Source: Selaginella tamariscina (taxonomy: Eukaryota; Streptophyta; Lycopodiopsida; Selaginellales; Selaginellaceae). From it: 64,000 nucleotides of DNA. The stretch is from positions 1-64,000 of the forward strand of contig PUQB01000500.1 of NCBI GenBank assembly GCA_003024785.1. The letters are read 5' to 3'. The notes under the pieces are model-generated. The model was not told the origin of the DNA and did not search any database. It worked only from the letters and a program-made list of their open reading frames with translations. Positions 10,677-23,354 of this stretch are shown here, in pieces. The stretch's first letter is position 1; every line of letters starts with the position of its first letter. Position numbers and translations under genes: made by a program.

Positions 10677-13060
10677 TCACTTCTTATGGCTTAAACAATA
10701 GGTAGTGCCCTTCACACAATACCTACTGCAAGGCAACCCCGAGGATTTGGCAATTGCCTTACATCTATCTCCTGCCTTTGATATCATTTTGGAAGCCTTA
10801 TTCTTAATTTTATGTTCGTCAATCCTTAAGCACGCATCATCCACGAGACTCAAGCACCCATGGAGATCACGAAAACAACAGAATATCTCCGTTACGTCGT
10901 CTGTCTCGTGCCTCTTCATAGAACTGTCATCCCCGTACACAACCCACAACATAACCTTTTTCCGCGATTCGCTTTGTTGCAGCCAAAAAGCTTATACGTT
11001 TCCTTGTGCGTGTTCTCCGGATCGAAAGCCACAGTAATCTGGATACCAATAACAAACCCCAGGTCTGCATAATAACAGTCCAATCCCTTATGCGACGGGT
11101 TGCTTGGCAAGGAAAGCACTTACGCGCTATATCAAATCCTGGAAATATCCCACTGAATTCCACCACTGTCTCGGGTTCGAAGCGGATCACGAAGTCTTCT
11201 TCAATCTTCATCCTCGAAGACCTGAGGGCCAATATAGTAGCAGCCTCTGCGTTCAACCCAATGCGGCTTTTCACGTTTTCTGACCTCATCGTTGCAGTCC
11301 ACCTCCTTATCGCCACCTCAGTCCCCCCCGCTGGAGTTGCTCATAGTTCTTGGCTATCTGCACCTGCGTGTACCTTAGAAAAGCCTCTGTCATACACGCA
11401 CCTCTCCCTTCCTGGCTGTAGAAGCACCTACTCAATAGTGCCCGTGGAACTGAACGGCATCTTGCCCCCGCAACGACATCGATGAACTCTTCCAACCGGC
11501 CTAGCCTCTGCTCTTCCTTGATGTGACCCACAATGAAGTCTCGGATAGTATCTCGAGTCTCCTCGAATGCAGGAGTGCCATACTGAGATACCAGCCGTGG
11601 AACTCTACCAGTCTTCTGGAGAAACTCCAGATCCTTACTCCAGCTTGCTGGCTTTTCAATGTGCTCCAAGTATTTCTCAAGCTCCTTTTCCTGCACAAAA
11701 GATACAGTAAATCGAATCAAGGAGACCGCATTGCTTACACTGAAAGCAGGGTGAGCCATGTAGTAGGGGACAGGCTTGTCGGTAAAAAGCAGCTTATAGA
11801 CGTCACTGCCAATGGAAGCACAAGTCACGTAAACGAGGTTCTCAGTTAACAAAGTGAGGAAAATCGATGCCGCCTCCCTCTCCTTTCTTGGGAGTAGAGA
11901 CTGGCCTTCTCACCAATGTCAAAGTAGTTCCCGTCGTCCACAAGCACGTACAGCCTGTTTTTCTTTTTCCTGCGGGAAAGCCACCCAATGACGGCCCTAT
12001 CCCCTCGCAGGAGCTTCAGCTCGGACATAGCTTCCGGATCATCGTGGAAAGCCACCATGAGCGCCCTCAAGGTAGCTGTGAGATGGCCTGCTGCAAAAGA
12101 TCCCCCCTGCATATATATTACGCGACCACCTGTCTCCCTCTTGAACTTCCCGTGCAAATATGCCGCAACAGCACCAAAAATGAAAGATTTGCCAGCCCCA
12201 GGCAAGCCCGTGTAAACTGAACGGCCGACAAGTGCTTCTTCTACGAATTTCAGCACCTTTGGAAACTCCTCCCGACCCATAAACCGGATTTCCGACGGAA
12301 CGAGGTCAGATCGCAGCACGGGCAACTGCACTGTTGTTACCATTTCTGGATTTGCCAAATGAGCCTTCTCAAGACTGTCTCCCACGGAAGCCCCGACAAG
12401 TTTCGCTTCGGTTTCCCAATCAATCCGTACAGAACCTACACAATGGACATGTGAGACAAGGATTTGAAACGGTGACAAAAGGCTTACTTTCAACAGTTTC
12501 GCTAAAAGTGTGAGCTTCGGCTTCGTCATTTCTAGCACGTTTATTACCTGCAAACCGTTGTCTTCAGTATTCGGAAAATAAAGACACGATGGGAATGGAA
12601 GACCAAGCCATATTGCCAGCAAGGGGGAACAGCTGAAATCACGAGGGCATTCTGACTGACCTCAATGGCATATGAAGGGAGTGCAGATACAAAGAAATGA
12701 AAACAAACTTCGAGGACTTCAACGGGCTTTCGCAGGAAATAGAAAACAAGAACAAAAAAAAAAAAAATAGAGGGCTTTGCTTACCAGATACACCGACTCC
12801 ATGGCTCACTGAAACATTCCGAGTTAGAACCGAAGCAACAAATAGAAGAATGCATGGCAATGCTTACCTTGAAGCAAAAGAAGCTCCTTCTTGCGCAACT
12901 GCTGCTCCTTCTTGCGCAACTGCTCCTTCTCCTTGCCCCAATACTGCATAAGGTTTTGGTTGCCATCGTTAAGGGCATGTAGATAAGATGTCCCGGCGTC
13001 TTGAATCTGCTTCTCCACATTCTCAATTTCAGCCTGCAGCGCTGCAAGCTGGGTCTCCAT
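10677..13060 (-). pseudogene. Crinkler/RHS-like P-loop NTPase, copy 1 (frame-broken)
   Basis: Start ATG at 13060. A first exon to about 12868 encodes METQLAALQAEIENVEKQIQ and a Lys/Glu-rich heptad stretch, a coiled coil; it ends at AAG|GTAAGC, and a tiny exon (12808-12785) and a further exon from 12632 are plausible. From 12622 a 258-residue frame carries Walker A GLPGAGKS (residues 139-146; 12208-12185) and Walker B LYVLVDD (224-230). Frames from 11852 and 11316 continue through YYMAHPAFSV and TGRVPRLVSQYG, resembling the RHS/Crinkler core. The last frame ends at 10677 with RCKAIAKSSGLPC...TYCLSHKK, a Cys/His motif likely to bind zinc. Lesions: a deletion of about 70 bp with an extra C near 12600, a one-base loss near 11901, and shifts near 11316 and 10940. 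Crinkler/RHS proteins are known as effectors or conflict proteins; the role here is unknown. Confidence 0.72.
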
Positions 13061-13436
13061 CGAAGGAAAAAATCGATGAAACCCTGAGAAAAGCAATGAA
13101 ACCCTACATGATAACGGCTAGGATGCAGTCCCTAGATCGGACGGCAGAGGACAGGCCACCGTATATCTGACGCTGAAGCCCTAACTTGGACGGAATATTC
13201 TGATATCAGAGTATTTGCCACGTGGTCAACCTTCGACTTTGGGCTCCCATCGTCACAACGATTATGCAACTCAAACAGGTTTCTTCATAAAATAAATATG
13301 TTTCTGCACGATTAATTAGTTTAATGTTAAGAACAACCTCATTTTAAGGAATATCATAGGCCTCACACATTCTTGATAACAAAGTTGATGAGCAATTTAA
13401 AGTTATATAATCATCATATTTCATAGTTTTGACTAC
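13061..13436. other. NTPase 5' flank and inversion breakpoint
   Basis: 13061-13250 is shared with the second locus (42733-42900) and would hold the NTPase promoter and leader. Similarity stops after GGGCTCCC at 13248; CGTCA at 13251-13255 marks the breakpoint of an inversion relative to the second locus. The remainder to 13436 has no recognisable feature. Confidence 0.65.
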
Positions 13437-15105
13437 TGTCAGAGTTTTAACCCAAAGGGCCAACACGTGGCTGCCAGGTGGCCATTCGGCGTCATCACCC
13501 TGTGTGAGCAACGCTAAGTTTCCCAAAACAACCCCAACGACCCCTAAGGTTAGACTCTAATGCCCAAGTGGACAGGAGACTTAGGGTTTAGCCTAAGTCT
13601 CCCTAGAGTGTCTACCCCCAAAACCCTTGAGGGATAACCCTAGTTGACTTAGGGTCTTGCCCTAGAAGACCTAGACAGGCTCATGCCCTAACCCCCATCA
13701 AGGAGACGTGTTCCACACATACCCCTGACAGAGCTAAGGCATCGTCACTTACCCCTTGAGGAATCACCCTCATCCGGAGTACAACCCCTTTAGGGCGACA
13801 AGGGGTACCCTGAACCACGACTAACCCCTAAGGGTTTGAGTGGCCAAGTTATACCCTAGACCTAGAGCTAGTACTTAATGAGGACACGAGTGTGCGCCGT
13901 AGGCGAACACGAGTGTCCTGCTAAGCAAACTCCCTAAGGCTAGGTTTGGGATAACCCTAAGCACATGACCTTGCAAGTGCCTCATGAAAGGGCTTCTGCT
14001 AATGAGCTTAGGTTGTTCAACCTCTGGATTCCAAGGAGAACACTCCCCTAGCCAAGTGTGCCAAAGCACACCTAGTTACGAGACCTAACCTCCCTTGAGC
14101 AATGCCCAAGGCTTAGCACCCTAGTGCAAGCACAAGCATGCCTATTGGCTAGAGTATCCAACCCCTTGGCGACAAACCCATGACACAACCCCGGGCGTTG
14201 TACCATGTGACATTTAGCCCAGTGTCACATCTCCATGTGACACTGCCTTCCCCGATGTGGGCTATCATGCCATAGCCCTTAGATTCAAGAGTTGCACCAA
14301 GTACCACAAACGTGGCTCCTAAATGCCAACTCTAGAACCCCTCAATGAACCCTCAGGAATTGGTACTGTGAACCTGTCAAACAAGATCCCACGCCCACAG
14401 TTGGACAAGGACACGGATGTGCCTTGCTTGGCTGTGAGTGCTACACCTAGCTTGACGTGGAGGAGGAGGCTGGAGACAAGCCTCAACCTCTGCCTCTTGG
14501 AACGTGCATTCCGACAAGACCTCCCAGGCATGGATTCGCCAACGTTAAGGGTAAGCTACCCCGAAGGTGGGACGTACTGGAAGTTAGGGCGGCACAACAG
14601 AGGGTTGTGCCTTGACGACACAAGCTAGAGCTTGCACCGGGAGAAGAGTAACGAGCTCAGTCATGAACCCAGGAACCCTCACTCCTATATACTACCTTAT
14701 TTATGTGACAGAGGCCCCCCCCCTGTTTTCCTGTTTACATAAGTGGGCTAGCACTGAAATCTCATTCCCAGAGGAAATACTTGGTGAGTTATCCATCAAC
14801 CCCTAAACCCTAACCTGTCAAACCTGGGGTATTTCTAAGCATATTCGACATGCCGAACTCACCGGAACTAGCCATTAATCCAACCACAAACACGGAAAAC
14901 GAGGTAAGAGTTTTCTAGAAGGTAAGTGCTACCTTCGCTTAGAGTTTCTCGAGATATCTAAGGACAGCCGGCCGGACTACCCCTAAACACCTAAGTGCAC
15001 TAAGCGGGGCTGTTTCTCACTACATCTAGGGCTTGTCAACATAGTACAGTAGGTAACAACAGTCAACGTCCAAAGTAAAGAGGAGTCATAGTAAAAACTA
15101 TGACA
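13437..15105 (+). mobile_element. Z solo LTR with perfect target duplication
   Basis: The element starts TGTCAGAGTTTTAACCC and ends AAAAACTATGACA, giving TGTCA/TGACA ends, and is flanked by a perfect 5 bp duplication ACTAC (13432-13436 and 15106-15110). At 1669 bp with no long frame it is best read as a solo LTR of a large retrotransposon. It is rich in CCTAAGG/CCTTAGG-like words, with TAAACCCTAACC near 14806. Partial copies lie at 553-1389, 25713-26547, 54333-54675 and 56403-58120. The frames at 13875-14806 are not convincing genes. Confidence 0.9.
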
Positions 15106-16859
15106 ACTACGACTATTTTCTTACTTTGAATATTGATTATTATTACTTATTAAGCTCCTAAATATTATAATGAACAAACCATTTGAGTAAAACTAATACT
15201 TTCGTTTAGAAAATTCTTACTTCCATTTTTTTTGTATTTAGTTTCGGTGAGTTTGCCATGTTGAACCCTTAAGGTTGACCTAACCCACACCTTGGGTTAG
15301 GGTTTAGGGTTAATGGGTCGTTAAGTTAAACTAACTAAGTATATTTTCATTGGGAATGATATTCAGTACTATTCCATTTTATAAAATATGAAAACATAGG
15401 AGGCTCTATTACATATATTAAGTAGTATGTATATTGAAAGTTCTTGAATTTTAGTTGTTTTGTTATTTTTTTATTGATACAAACTTTAATTTGTGTTTGT
15501 TAAGAGCCTCAACTTTTTAAACAATAGGGGCGTGTTCCACTTTCGGGGTAGCCTATTCTCTCAATATTAGTAAATCCATACTTATAAGGTCTTATTAGAC
15601 TGCACATTCAAGGTTAGAGATTGAGGCATGTCTCCAACCTCCTCCTCCACGTCAATTTAGGAAATAACACTCACAATTAAATAAGATATATTTTATGTCA
15701 TTGGTTCAATTGTGAGCATGGAATCTTGGTTAATAATTAAATTCCTAAAGGTTTACAAAAAGGTTTTAGCATTAGTGTTTAAAAGCCACGTTCATGACAC
15801 CTAAACTAACTCTTAAATTTAAAAGACTATACCATGATATTTCACATCTTAAGAAATAGCTCCTGTCTTGTTCCCCGGATCCTGTCCTATTTCTGTCTTG
15901 TTCCTGGATCCTGTCCTGCGCTTTCCCTGTCTTACTCCCATATCTATCCTGACCCTGTCTTGCTCTTGGATCCGTCCTGTTCATGTTCCTAGTTCATGTC
16001 CTGTTCTCGGTCCTGCTCTCGGTCCTGCCTTCATGTTATTAAAATTCTATTCTCTTCCTGGTTCCTGTATTGTGACTTGACAGTTGTCATAATTTTTATT
16101 ATGATTCAACCTTTTATTTTGGATATTAATTATTGTTACTTATTATACTATGTTGATGGACATTAAATATAATGAAAAACAGCCTCACTTAGTACACTTA
16201 AGTATTTAGAGGTTGTCATATCATAAGAAACTCTAAATAAAAGTAGCACTTATTTTTAAAAAATCCACCTCCGATTTTGACATTAAAGCTGTAAATGAGT
16301 TTGACATGTTGACCTAACCCAGGGTTTTAGGGTTAAGAATTAGGTAAGTTAAATAATCATCTTAATTAATCAAGGGGCTAGCTAATTTCCATGCTAGCCC
16401 ACTTACACATAAAAAGGGGTAGCTTCATCGGAAAAGATAATCATAATAAGTAGAGTATATAATATGAGAGTTTTTGGGTTCATAACTAAATTCGTTGCTC
16501 TTCTGCCAATGCAATACAACCCTTTGTGCCACCCTAACTTCCATATAACAGGAGCACGTCCACCCTTGGGGTACCACTTGGGGTAGCATACACAAATCAA
16601 TTAAGGACTATGCAGATGTGTATAAATGTATATATATAAATAAATGGTCCTACCTTGTGTGGTATTAAATAATCTGGAACGGCTTCAGCCCAGGTGTCTG
16701 AAATAAATATGTCAGAAATACAATTTGTGTGCTAGCATATATATTATTGCTTACTTTGCCATAGGCAAGAGCATCTGCCTGTGCAAAGAAGTTGCACATG
16801 AGTTCATCGTGATTGCTTACGATAAATAAGTGTGTATGTGTGGGCGCGCGAGAGAGAGA
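15106..16859. repeat. Old LTR debris (Z-like and R-like)
   Basis: 15230-15800 and 16270-16620 are diverged, minus-strand Z-like LTR fragments, recognisable from TTAGGGTTTAGGGTTAATGGG, the CCCACTTA(C/T)(A/G)(T/C)A block and CACCCTTGGGG. Between them, 15860-16082 is a decayed plus-strand R LTR fragment made of TCCTGTCCTG words and ending TGACTTGACAG. 15190-15358 is found inverted at 45421-45590, while 15359-17068 has no counterpart there. 16621-16859 shows nothing identifiable apart from a GA run. Confidence 0.65.
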
Positions 16860-17700
16860 GGTACTTCTTAAGAAACCAACTGCTGGCTCTTGATGATCCC
16901 AATGAAATCACAAGGCACCACTCTACCCTGTAAAACAATATTAAGAATCTTCATATATGCGTCTTAAACACAAACAAATACACGAGAAGTACACAAATAC
17001 AGTAATTACCTGATGGATTCTGGTAGAAACTATGTTGACCATTTGTACCAGGCTCTCCAAGTAAATCTCGCCAGCCTCGTAATCAAGTGGTACCCCGTCT
17101 ATGCTTACACTTTTTCCATTACTTTCCATACTAACCTGTCCATAATTATATAGAAATATCCATTACTTTATATCAATATCAACTATTGACGTGCAATAAT
17201 ATGTGGAGCCAGTTTTTGTAAAGCTTGACAGTATGGAAGAATAGCCTGCATACAGCGTAAGTAAAAATTGACAAACAATAAACATTCTATACAACATACA
17301 CCTTTACAATATATTGATTGTATTTCATTGTGTTTGTCTCATACTTATCAACGGCAACAAACAACACACACACACCGCATGCATATGCACACGAATATAC
17401 TTACCATCGCCGGACATCCTAGAAATGAAGCGTTCCAAACGCTCACTAAACCCAGGAGCAACTGCAGTCGAGTTACCGTGAGCGCGCGCGCGCACGCACA
17501 CACAAACAACTTACAGGCATGCTCTCAAAAGGTTCATTTCGGAAATGGCTGTCAATGCTCCATGCACCCCAAGGAAGCTGACACACACAAGAAAGCATTA
17601 TATATTCAAGTTAGATATAACACACACACACAGTGTGTACGTACTTTGCACAATATTTTCAAATCGGTATACGGAGGCACTCCGACTGCACTGCACACTG
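16860..17700 (-). pseudogene. PGI: Glucose-6-phosphate isomerase relic, copy 1
   Basis: PGI interconverts glucose-6-phosphate and fructose-6-phosphate in the cytosol. On the minus strand, exon-like blocks with GT-AG borders follow PGI order: CSAVGV..YRFENIA (17699-17647), GAWSIDSHFRNEPFESMP, LLGLVSVWNASFLGCPAM, AILPYCQALQKLAPHI (from 17245), [20 protein letters not shown] (exon 17135-17010), then GRVVPCDFIGIIKSQQ (from 16927). Small exons suit plant cytosolic PGI genes, which have over 20 exons. Lesions include a one-base loss that shifts the GEPGTNGQHSFYQ loop out of frame (this loop holds the catalytic Glu of the family), a base loss in the FLEG exon, and a damaged donor after APHI. Upstream and downstream exons are absent. 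It is a dead fragment. Confidence 0.88.
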
Positions 17701-17781
17701 TAACAGAGGCAATTAAGTATCAATATAGTATGTACAGCATAATACATACATATATATACATAAATAAATAAGTAAATAAAA

Positions 17782-17814
<33 letters not shown>

Positions 17815-19584
17815 AAATTGAGGTATCAGTAGTTATTATATCGCCAAACGCCGGTTAAAAACACTTCAAACTTGAGCTTTGATAATACATACTTACAGTT
17901 TATATATAAATTTAGTAAGAATATACAATAAAAGGACTTACTAAATGGTTCACATACAAGTTTGAGTTATTTACTAAAAGTGTTTGTCTTGTATATATAC
18001 TGTATCCATGTATAAATTGTATATAAATCGGTTTCTAGTGTTATACAAAGAAAGTATCTTCGTGAGTGCTGTGTACAATACATACAATATACAGTACAAA
18101 GACTAGGTGGGTATAACGAATTCATATATGCCATATATAGATACAGGGCTATATACTAATGCATATATACAATATGCATTATATATACAGATGATAATTG
18201 TCAATATCTTTACGCATAATTCATGATCAAAAAAGTACATTTATCCAGCATTGAACATAAGTCAATGAATCATGTATACCTCTACAGTAATAGATTTGCC
18301 ATGAACCAAGCTCAAGCCTTTCCGTGAAACAGGCTCTTTACAAAATCACAAATTGAGTCGACAAAGGGCATCGGAAAGGGTTAGAAAAGGACAACAAGGG
18401 CATGAATCGAGCGAAAAAGGGCGCATTGAATCGAACATACATGCTGATCGACCTAAGAACACTGAAAAAATCCGATCGAACACAGCGGATTGTGAAGGGA
18501 TAGTAAACCTAGTGAAGTTATATCTACGGCATAAGTTTTGCCACGTGTAAAAAGCATATTCTTTGCCCTGTTTTAGGACCAAGGGTAAAACCTTAAAAGG
18601 TTTATTACCAGTTTTAAGAAATATAAAATGAGATTAACATATAAAACATTAATATTAAAGTATAAAAGTTAATATATATAACATATAAGTGGTATGGAGC
18701 ACAATTTTAATAAGTGGAGTTTAAAGTTAGTTAGTTGGTGTTTAATATCTTATTTAACAATTTAAATTTGTTACATGTAAATGATTTTTTTAACATCTAA
18801 TTTGTAAAAGTTTATATTTATATAACAAGACATAAAAAACAACTTAAGTTTTGAATTGTGTGCCGGATTCATAATTTATGTAAAATTTTAATTTTTAAAA
18901 GTTTTTTTGTATAAATATGCATATTTATAAATTGAATGTCGAAGCAATCGAAAAATTAAATATATATGTTTTAATATAAATTTCAAGTATTTGTAATGTT
19001 GTAAATAGAAAAATGTTATAATTTAAAGAATTAAAAAGATGCTACATAAGCATTTAAAAAGTAAAAGAGACTTATGTGTGTATGTGTTCTTTAATGAGTT
19101 CATAATTTACAGTTTTTTTATTATTAAATTCTTTTATAATGTCATTTTAATCCACTTAACCATAATACTTTTTGATTTACAACATTATACATATTTAAAA
19201 TTTATATTAAAGCACATATATTTAAATTATCCAATTTATCCGATATTTAATCTATAAAGATGTATATTTATATAATAAAAACTTAAAAATTTAATTTTAT
19301 ATGATTCTAAATCATTCAAGACATAAAAGTAAAATCTTAATTTTTAAAATTTTTTATTTTATAAATATATATCTTTATAGATTGGATGTCAAAAAATCAA
19401 AGTAAGATTGGTTATTCAATTTTTTTAACAATTGATATGTAAAAAATACATATTTATATAAAGATTTTTAAAAAATCAAAATTTTACTTGTACACCTTAG
19501 ATTTTTTAAAATTTAAATAAAATTCTGATTTTTAAGTTTTTGTTATATAAATATGTAGTTTTATAATAAATTCATGACGAATGA
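17701..19584. other. PGI-linked non-coding DNA
   Basis: AT-rich sequence with a (TA)n run near 17797 and no convincing frame; it is probably intron or flank of the PGI source gene. 17070-19575 reappears inverted at 42903-45420. The block ends at TTCATGACGA (TGACG 19575-19579), the other inversion breakpoint, five bases from the right palindrome arm. The frames at 18346-18582 and its antisense are not supported by homology. Confidence 0.7.
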
Positions 19585-22173
19585 CTTAAACGTACGTTGA
19601 ATGATTAAAAAAATCAAGAATATCGCAAGATTTTTAAGATCATCATTATTTTTTAATATAGTGACAATTATTAACGGTGGATAAATATAAAAAACATTAT
19701 AAAGGTAAATGTGTATATGTTTATTTTAAACATTAAATATTTTATTTTTATGTTATAAAATGTTGTATACACGTCGGCACAAATTAAAAAATGTTGGCAT
19801 TAAAAACAAAACATATAAAATTTGCTATATTTAATACTGAAAAGAAGTGTACTTTTACTTATTTTATTATTATTGTAAACTTTCTACTATGGTGAGAAAT
19901 TTTTTTAGTTTTCTTTACTATAATAGTAATCCCTGTGTGATATAAATACATGTAAATGAGTTTATTTTAAAGTATTAGATATAATGAATATAATTTGTAA
20001 TAATTAATTTGTATTTAATATTATATTATAACTCGTATCCATAAATTCTACATATATTATATATATATAATATTTATATGTGTAGGAGAAAAAGCATTAA
20101 ATAATTATAAGTAATGGGGTAATTATTAAATTTTACTACATATGGGTCACATGTGTGTATATGTGTAATAGTGTGTATGTGTAAACACCTCATATAACAT
20201 AAATTATTAATGTGTGTGTCACGCACACAAAAAAACATAAAATCAATAGAATGTCAAAAAATAAAGACAAAGTACTCATTTGTATTTAAAATTAATTGCT
20301 TCATTTGCAAGTGATAAAGAATTAAAAATTATATATTAAATACACATACAAAGTTTACATATTCCAACATTAAAAAATAATATGATTGCTTAATAAATCT
20401 TTTGTAAAAGGCAATACAACCCTTTTAAATTATTAAACCTTAATGAATTATTTATACACTATATATACATATATAACATATTACATATACGTAAATTCAA
20501 TAACAAATGGTAATATCAATCATTATTATTCACAGCAAGAGAGAGACATTTTAATTTATTTATTATTCTTAAATATTTTCAAAAAACAATAATGTACTTG
20601 TTTTAAAAATTATTAATTGCCCCACAGTACATAGCACGGTTAATTCTTATAAGATAATATACTTCATAGGTGTTTATGTCGTTTTGCTAACGATAATATT
20701 AATATTGAGATTCATAATAACAAAATAATACTATTAAATTAAATATTAAAAAAACTAATTATTAAAATAATAAAATAAAATTAAAAAATCTTCAAGCTAA
20801 CACCACAGAAAAAGAACGCGCCAACAACATGACTTTGTAAAAGGTTGAATTCAACATGAGTGCCAGTCAAAGTTCATGAAATCTTTGAATAAACAATTAA
20901 ATTTAGGATTCATACATTAGATAATAATATGTACGCAATAAAAACAGCATTTCAGAAATCATTTTATTACCTTAAATATTATTTAATTTAGGGCCCTTGA
21001 GATAGTCAAATGTTGTGCACTCGTGTGTGTGTGTGTTATATATATATCCAGTGAAGTATTCTTGTAGGTTTCAACATGGATATGCTTCTTTCATCTAGCA
21101 ATGTTCATGTGCTTCCGTATCCAGGCATATAAGAGTGTTGCTCCCAAGAATTCAGTGGGAAAATTACATTTATACTCCTGAAATTTATGATATTTACATA
21201 TATACCTTACAAATTTTATATTTACATATATACTCGTTTAAAAGTTTTAAATTTATATATATACTTTTGAAAAACTTCACTCGTAATATTTTAAATTTTA
21301 AAACAATAATATTAATTAAATATATTTTCAATTCATAATATATTGTAAATAAAATAATTGGAGTTTATTAAGTGTTAAATGTTAAAAAATTATTATAGTA
21401 AAAAATGAAATATTTTTAAAATTAATTATTCACAAATATAATATAATCATTTGAAAATTTATGACATTTACTAGCATTATTTTATTCGATTTTAAAAACT
21501 CTCATGTATAGATATTTAAGACTTCCAGGATATACCAGAAGTAAACATCCAATGTGTAAATAGGTTAATCAAATTTATACGGATCAGAATTGAATTTACC
21601 TTAAGATACTATAAATATATTAACACTTCACATGTAATAACGATGGTAGCGCTATTAAACTATGACTTGGTCCAGCCATATTGAAGTTTATATTTAATTC
21701 AATGTTTTACAACCTTCTTGAAGAATGGTTTTTATTTTCAATTATTATAATAATTAACATTAAATAATAAACTAATATAGTTTAATTACACGTTTAGTAG
21801 TTTGACCCCTGTTCAAGTCGTAATGCAACTGCTTCCTCAATTAGAAGATTAATTAGTATTAATAAAAATAATGCACGTAAGACTAGAGACACTACTTGCC
21901 TTTGTTGAAAATTGAAACCGTCAAAAGTCTTGTTAAAATTATCTTAATCTCACCATACACACTAATATACTATGTTATTTTCTACAGTAACCAATTTATA
22001 TCAAATATTTTGACATATATAGTATATGAAATTGCAGTTTTTTAATCTTAAAAGATACAAAGTATCTCTTCCTTTTGTCTCTTTGCATAATAAAGATTAT
22101 ATTATCTTTAAGGTATACCTTCTCTCTCAAGTGAAGTTTGTATTAAAGCTTGTGTAAGCCTGATCAAAGTTAA
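19585..22173. other. AT-rich right-arm interior
   Basis: Mirror of 4908-7477. No gene. A frame at 21135-21338 is the mirror of the TA-rich frame at 5774-6007. Confidence 0.8.
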
Positions 22174-22350
22174 GCATGCAAGAGCTTGACGTAACACAAC
22201 CCTTTCAACTCGGCAGGCAAAGTCAAATTCCTGAGGATTCCACGCTCATGGTTCACTCTGGTACGTGCGTGTGCGTGTGCGTGTGCGTGTGACTGTGGAC
22301 ATGGCTGCCGAGTTGAAAGGGTAGTGTTTACGTCAAGCTCTTTTGCATGC
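22174..22350. mobile_element. 177 bp foldback element, right-arm copy
   Basis: Mirror of 4731-4907, with the same long terminal inverted repeats and a (GTGTGC)n loop. Confidence 0.75.
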
Positions 22351-22379
22351 TTTCATATATAAATATATAACAACTAAGT

Positions 22380-22829
22380 GTTAAGAGCATACACTGCAGT
22401 TTGATATGGGTTTCTTTATACATATACTTTCACGTAGCAAAGTTGTGCATATTCCTCACAAGCGTTGGCTCTTTTCAATAAATTCAAGTTGGAAGAGTAA
22501 GCCTGATATATGGGAGAGTGTGATTGAATCTAACAAGCAACCATGTACCATTTCTCAAGTATCTAAAGTGCAGTCGAACAATGGTAATGGTCAAGGTGTG
22601 CCAACGGATGATGCATCTCCAGGCAAAGAACTATCGATTAGCAAGAGTTTAAAGTTTTAAATATTTCTTAATCACTTTTGATTGCAGGGTTTTAAAAACC
22701 AAGACGGAACCCAAGTAATCCACAAGGATTAGGTTGAACACAAGACTTCAATTATTTGTAAGGAATAAATAATTGTTTTGAATCATAATGTGCTAACTTT
22801 CAGGGCATTTTATACATAATGATGTTAAG
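22380..22829 (+). pseudogene. 3'-terminal exon of unknown gene, right-arm copy
   Basis: The frame at 22406-22660 mirrors the left-arm exon. TTTCACGTAG before CAAAGTTGTGCATATTCC can serve as splice acceptor. In this copy a small difference (ACTATCG) near 22630 removes the stop seen in the left arm and lengthens the frame by a few residues. Family unknown. Confidence 0.4.
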
Positions 22830-23354
22830 GAATAAGAAAGTGAAGAAATAGAGTATAGATCAGACTTCATAAGGTCGGGACTGGGTAAGGATGGCAAGGT
22901 ATGTAGCAGGCAGTAGTCTGCGGATCCCATCACAGTATTGTGAAGTGAACAGTATACAACAAAGCAAGAAGTCGAGTAAAAGAGTGAGTCATATGGAGAG
23001 TGAAATGAAACTTATATGTGTCACACGGCAAATAGTACAATAATACAGTATATTCGAGATACCTTTCTAGTCCTAGCCTGGTCTATTTATACCTGTACTC
23101 CTGGTCCTGCACTAGCAATTAGAGTAACTACTCTTAGCCTTATCCATTCAGTTACTGTAACTTCTTCTTATTCTTATCCAAACATGCCGTACTCCGTTGG
23201 TATTGTAATGCGGTATTACGTTAGTAACTCGTACTCCGATATATCCTTCCCACTCTCAGTTTTCAACATTATATATTGTTTTTGGTATTTTCCCATTATA
23301 GTTACCCATGAAAATAACAAGAAATCCTATCAATGTCTAACTATGATCCTAACA
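22830..23354 (-). repeat. T 3' LTR (truncated), right-arm copy
   Basis: Reverse complement begins TGTTAGGATCATAG at 23354 next to the polypurine tract TAGGGGGA and is cut at 22830 at the same base as the left-arm LTR. Confidence 0.85.

Noticed and set aside
11006..12220. Plus-strand frames of 110-159 residues at 10705-11485 and 11867-12220
   Set aside because: They lie antisense to the NTPase copy and show no sensible protein motifs; shadows of a GC-richer coding relic.
14800..14825. CCCTAAACCCTAACC resembling plant telomere repeat
   Set aside because: Only about two units, and it belongs to the Z LTR (seen again at about 15296, 45467 and 56454), so it is not an interstitial telomere.
17268..17771. 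167-residue plus-strand frame rich in His/Thr
   Set aside because: It is antisense to the PGI relic and owes its length to CACACA-type intron repeats.
18346..18582. Complementary 65-78 residue frames, also at 43936-44157
   Set aside because: Conserved only because the block is duplicated; no motif and no splice or start context.
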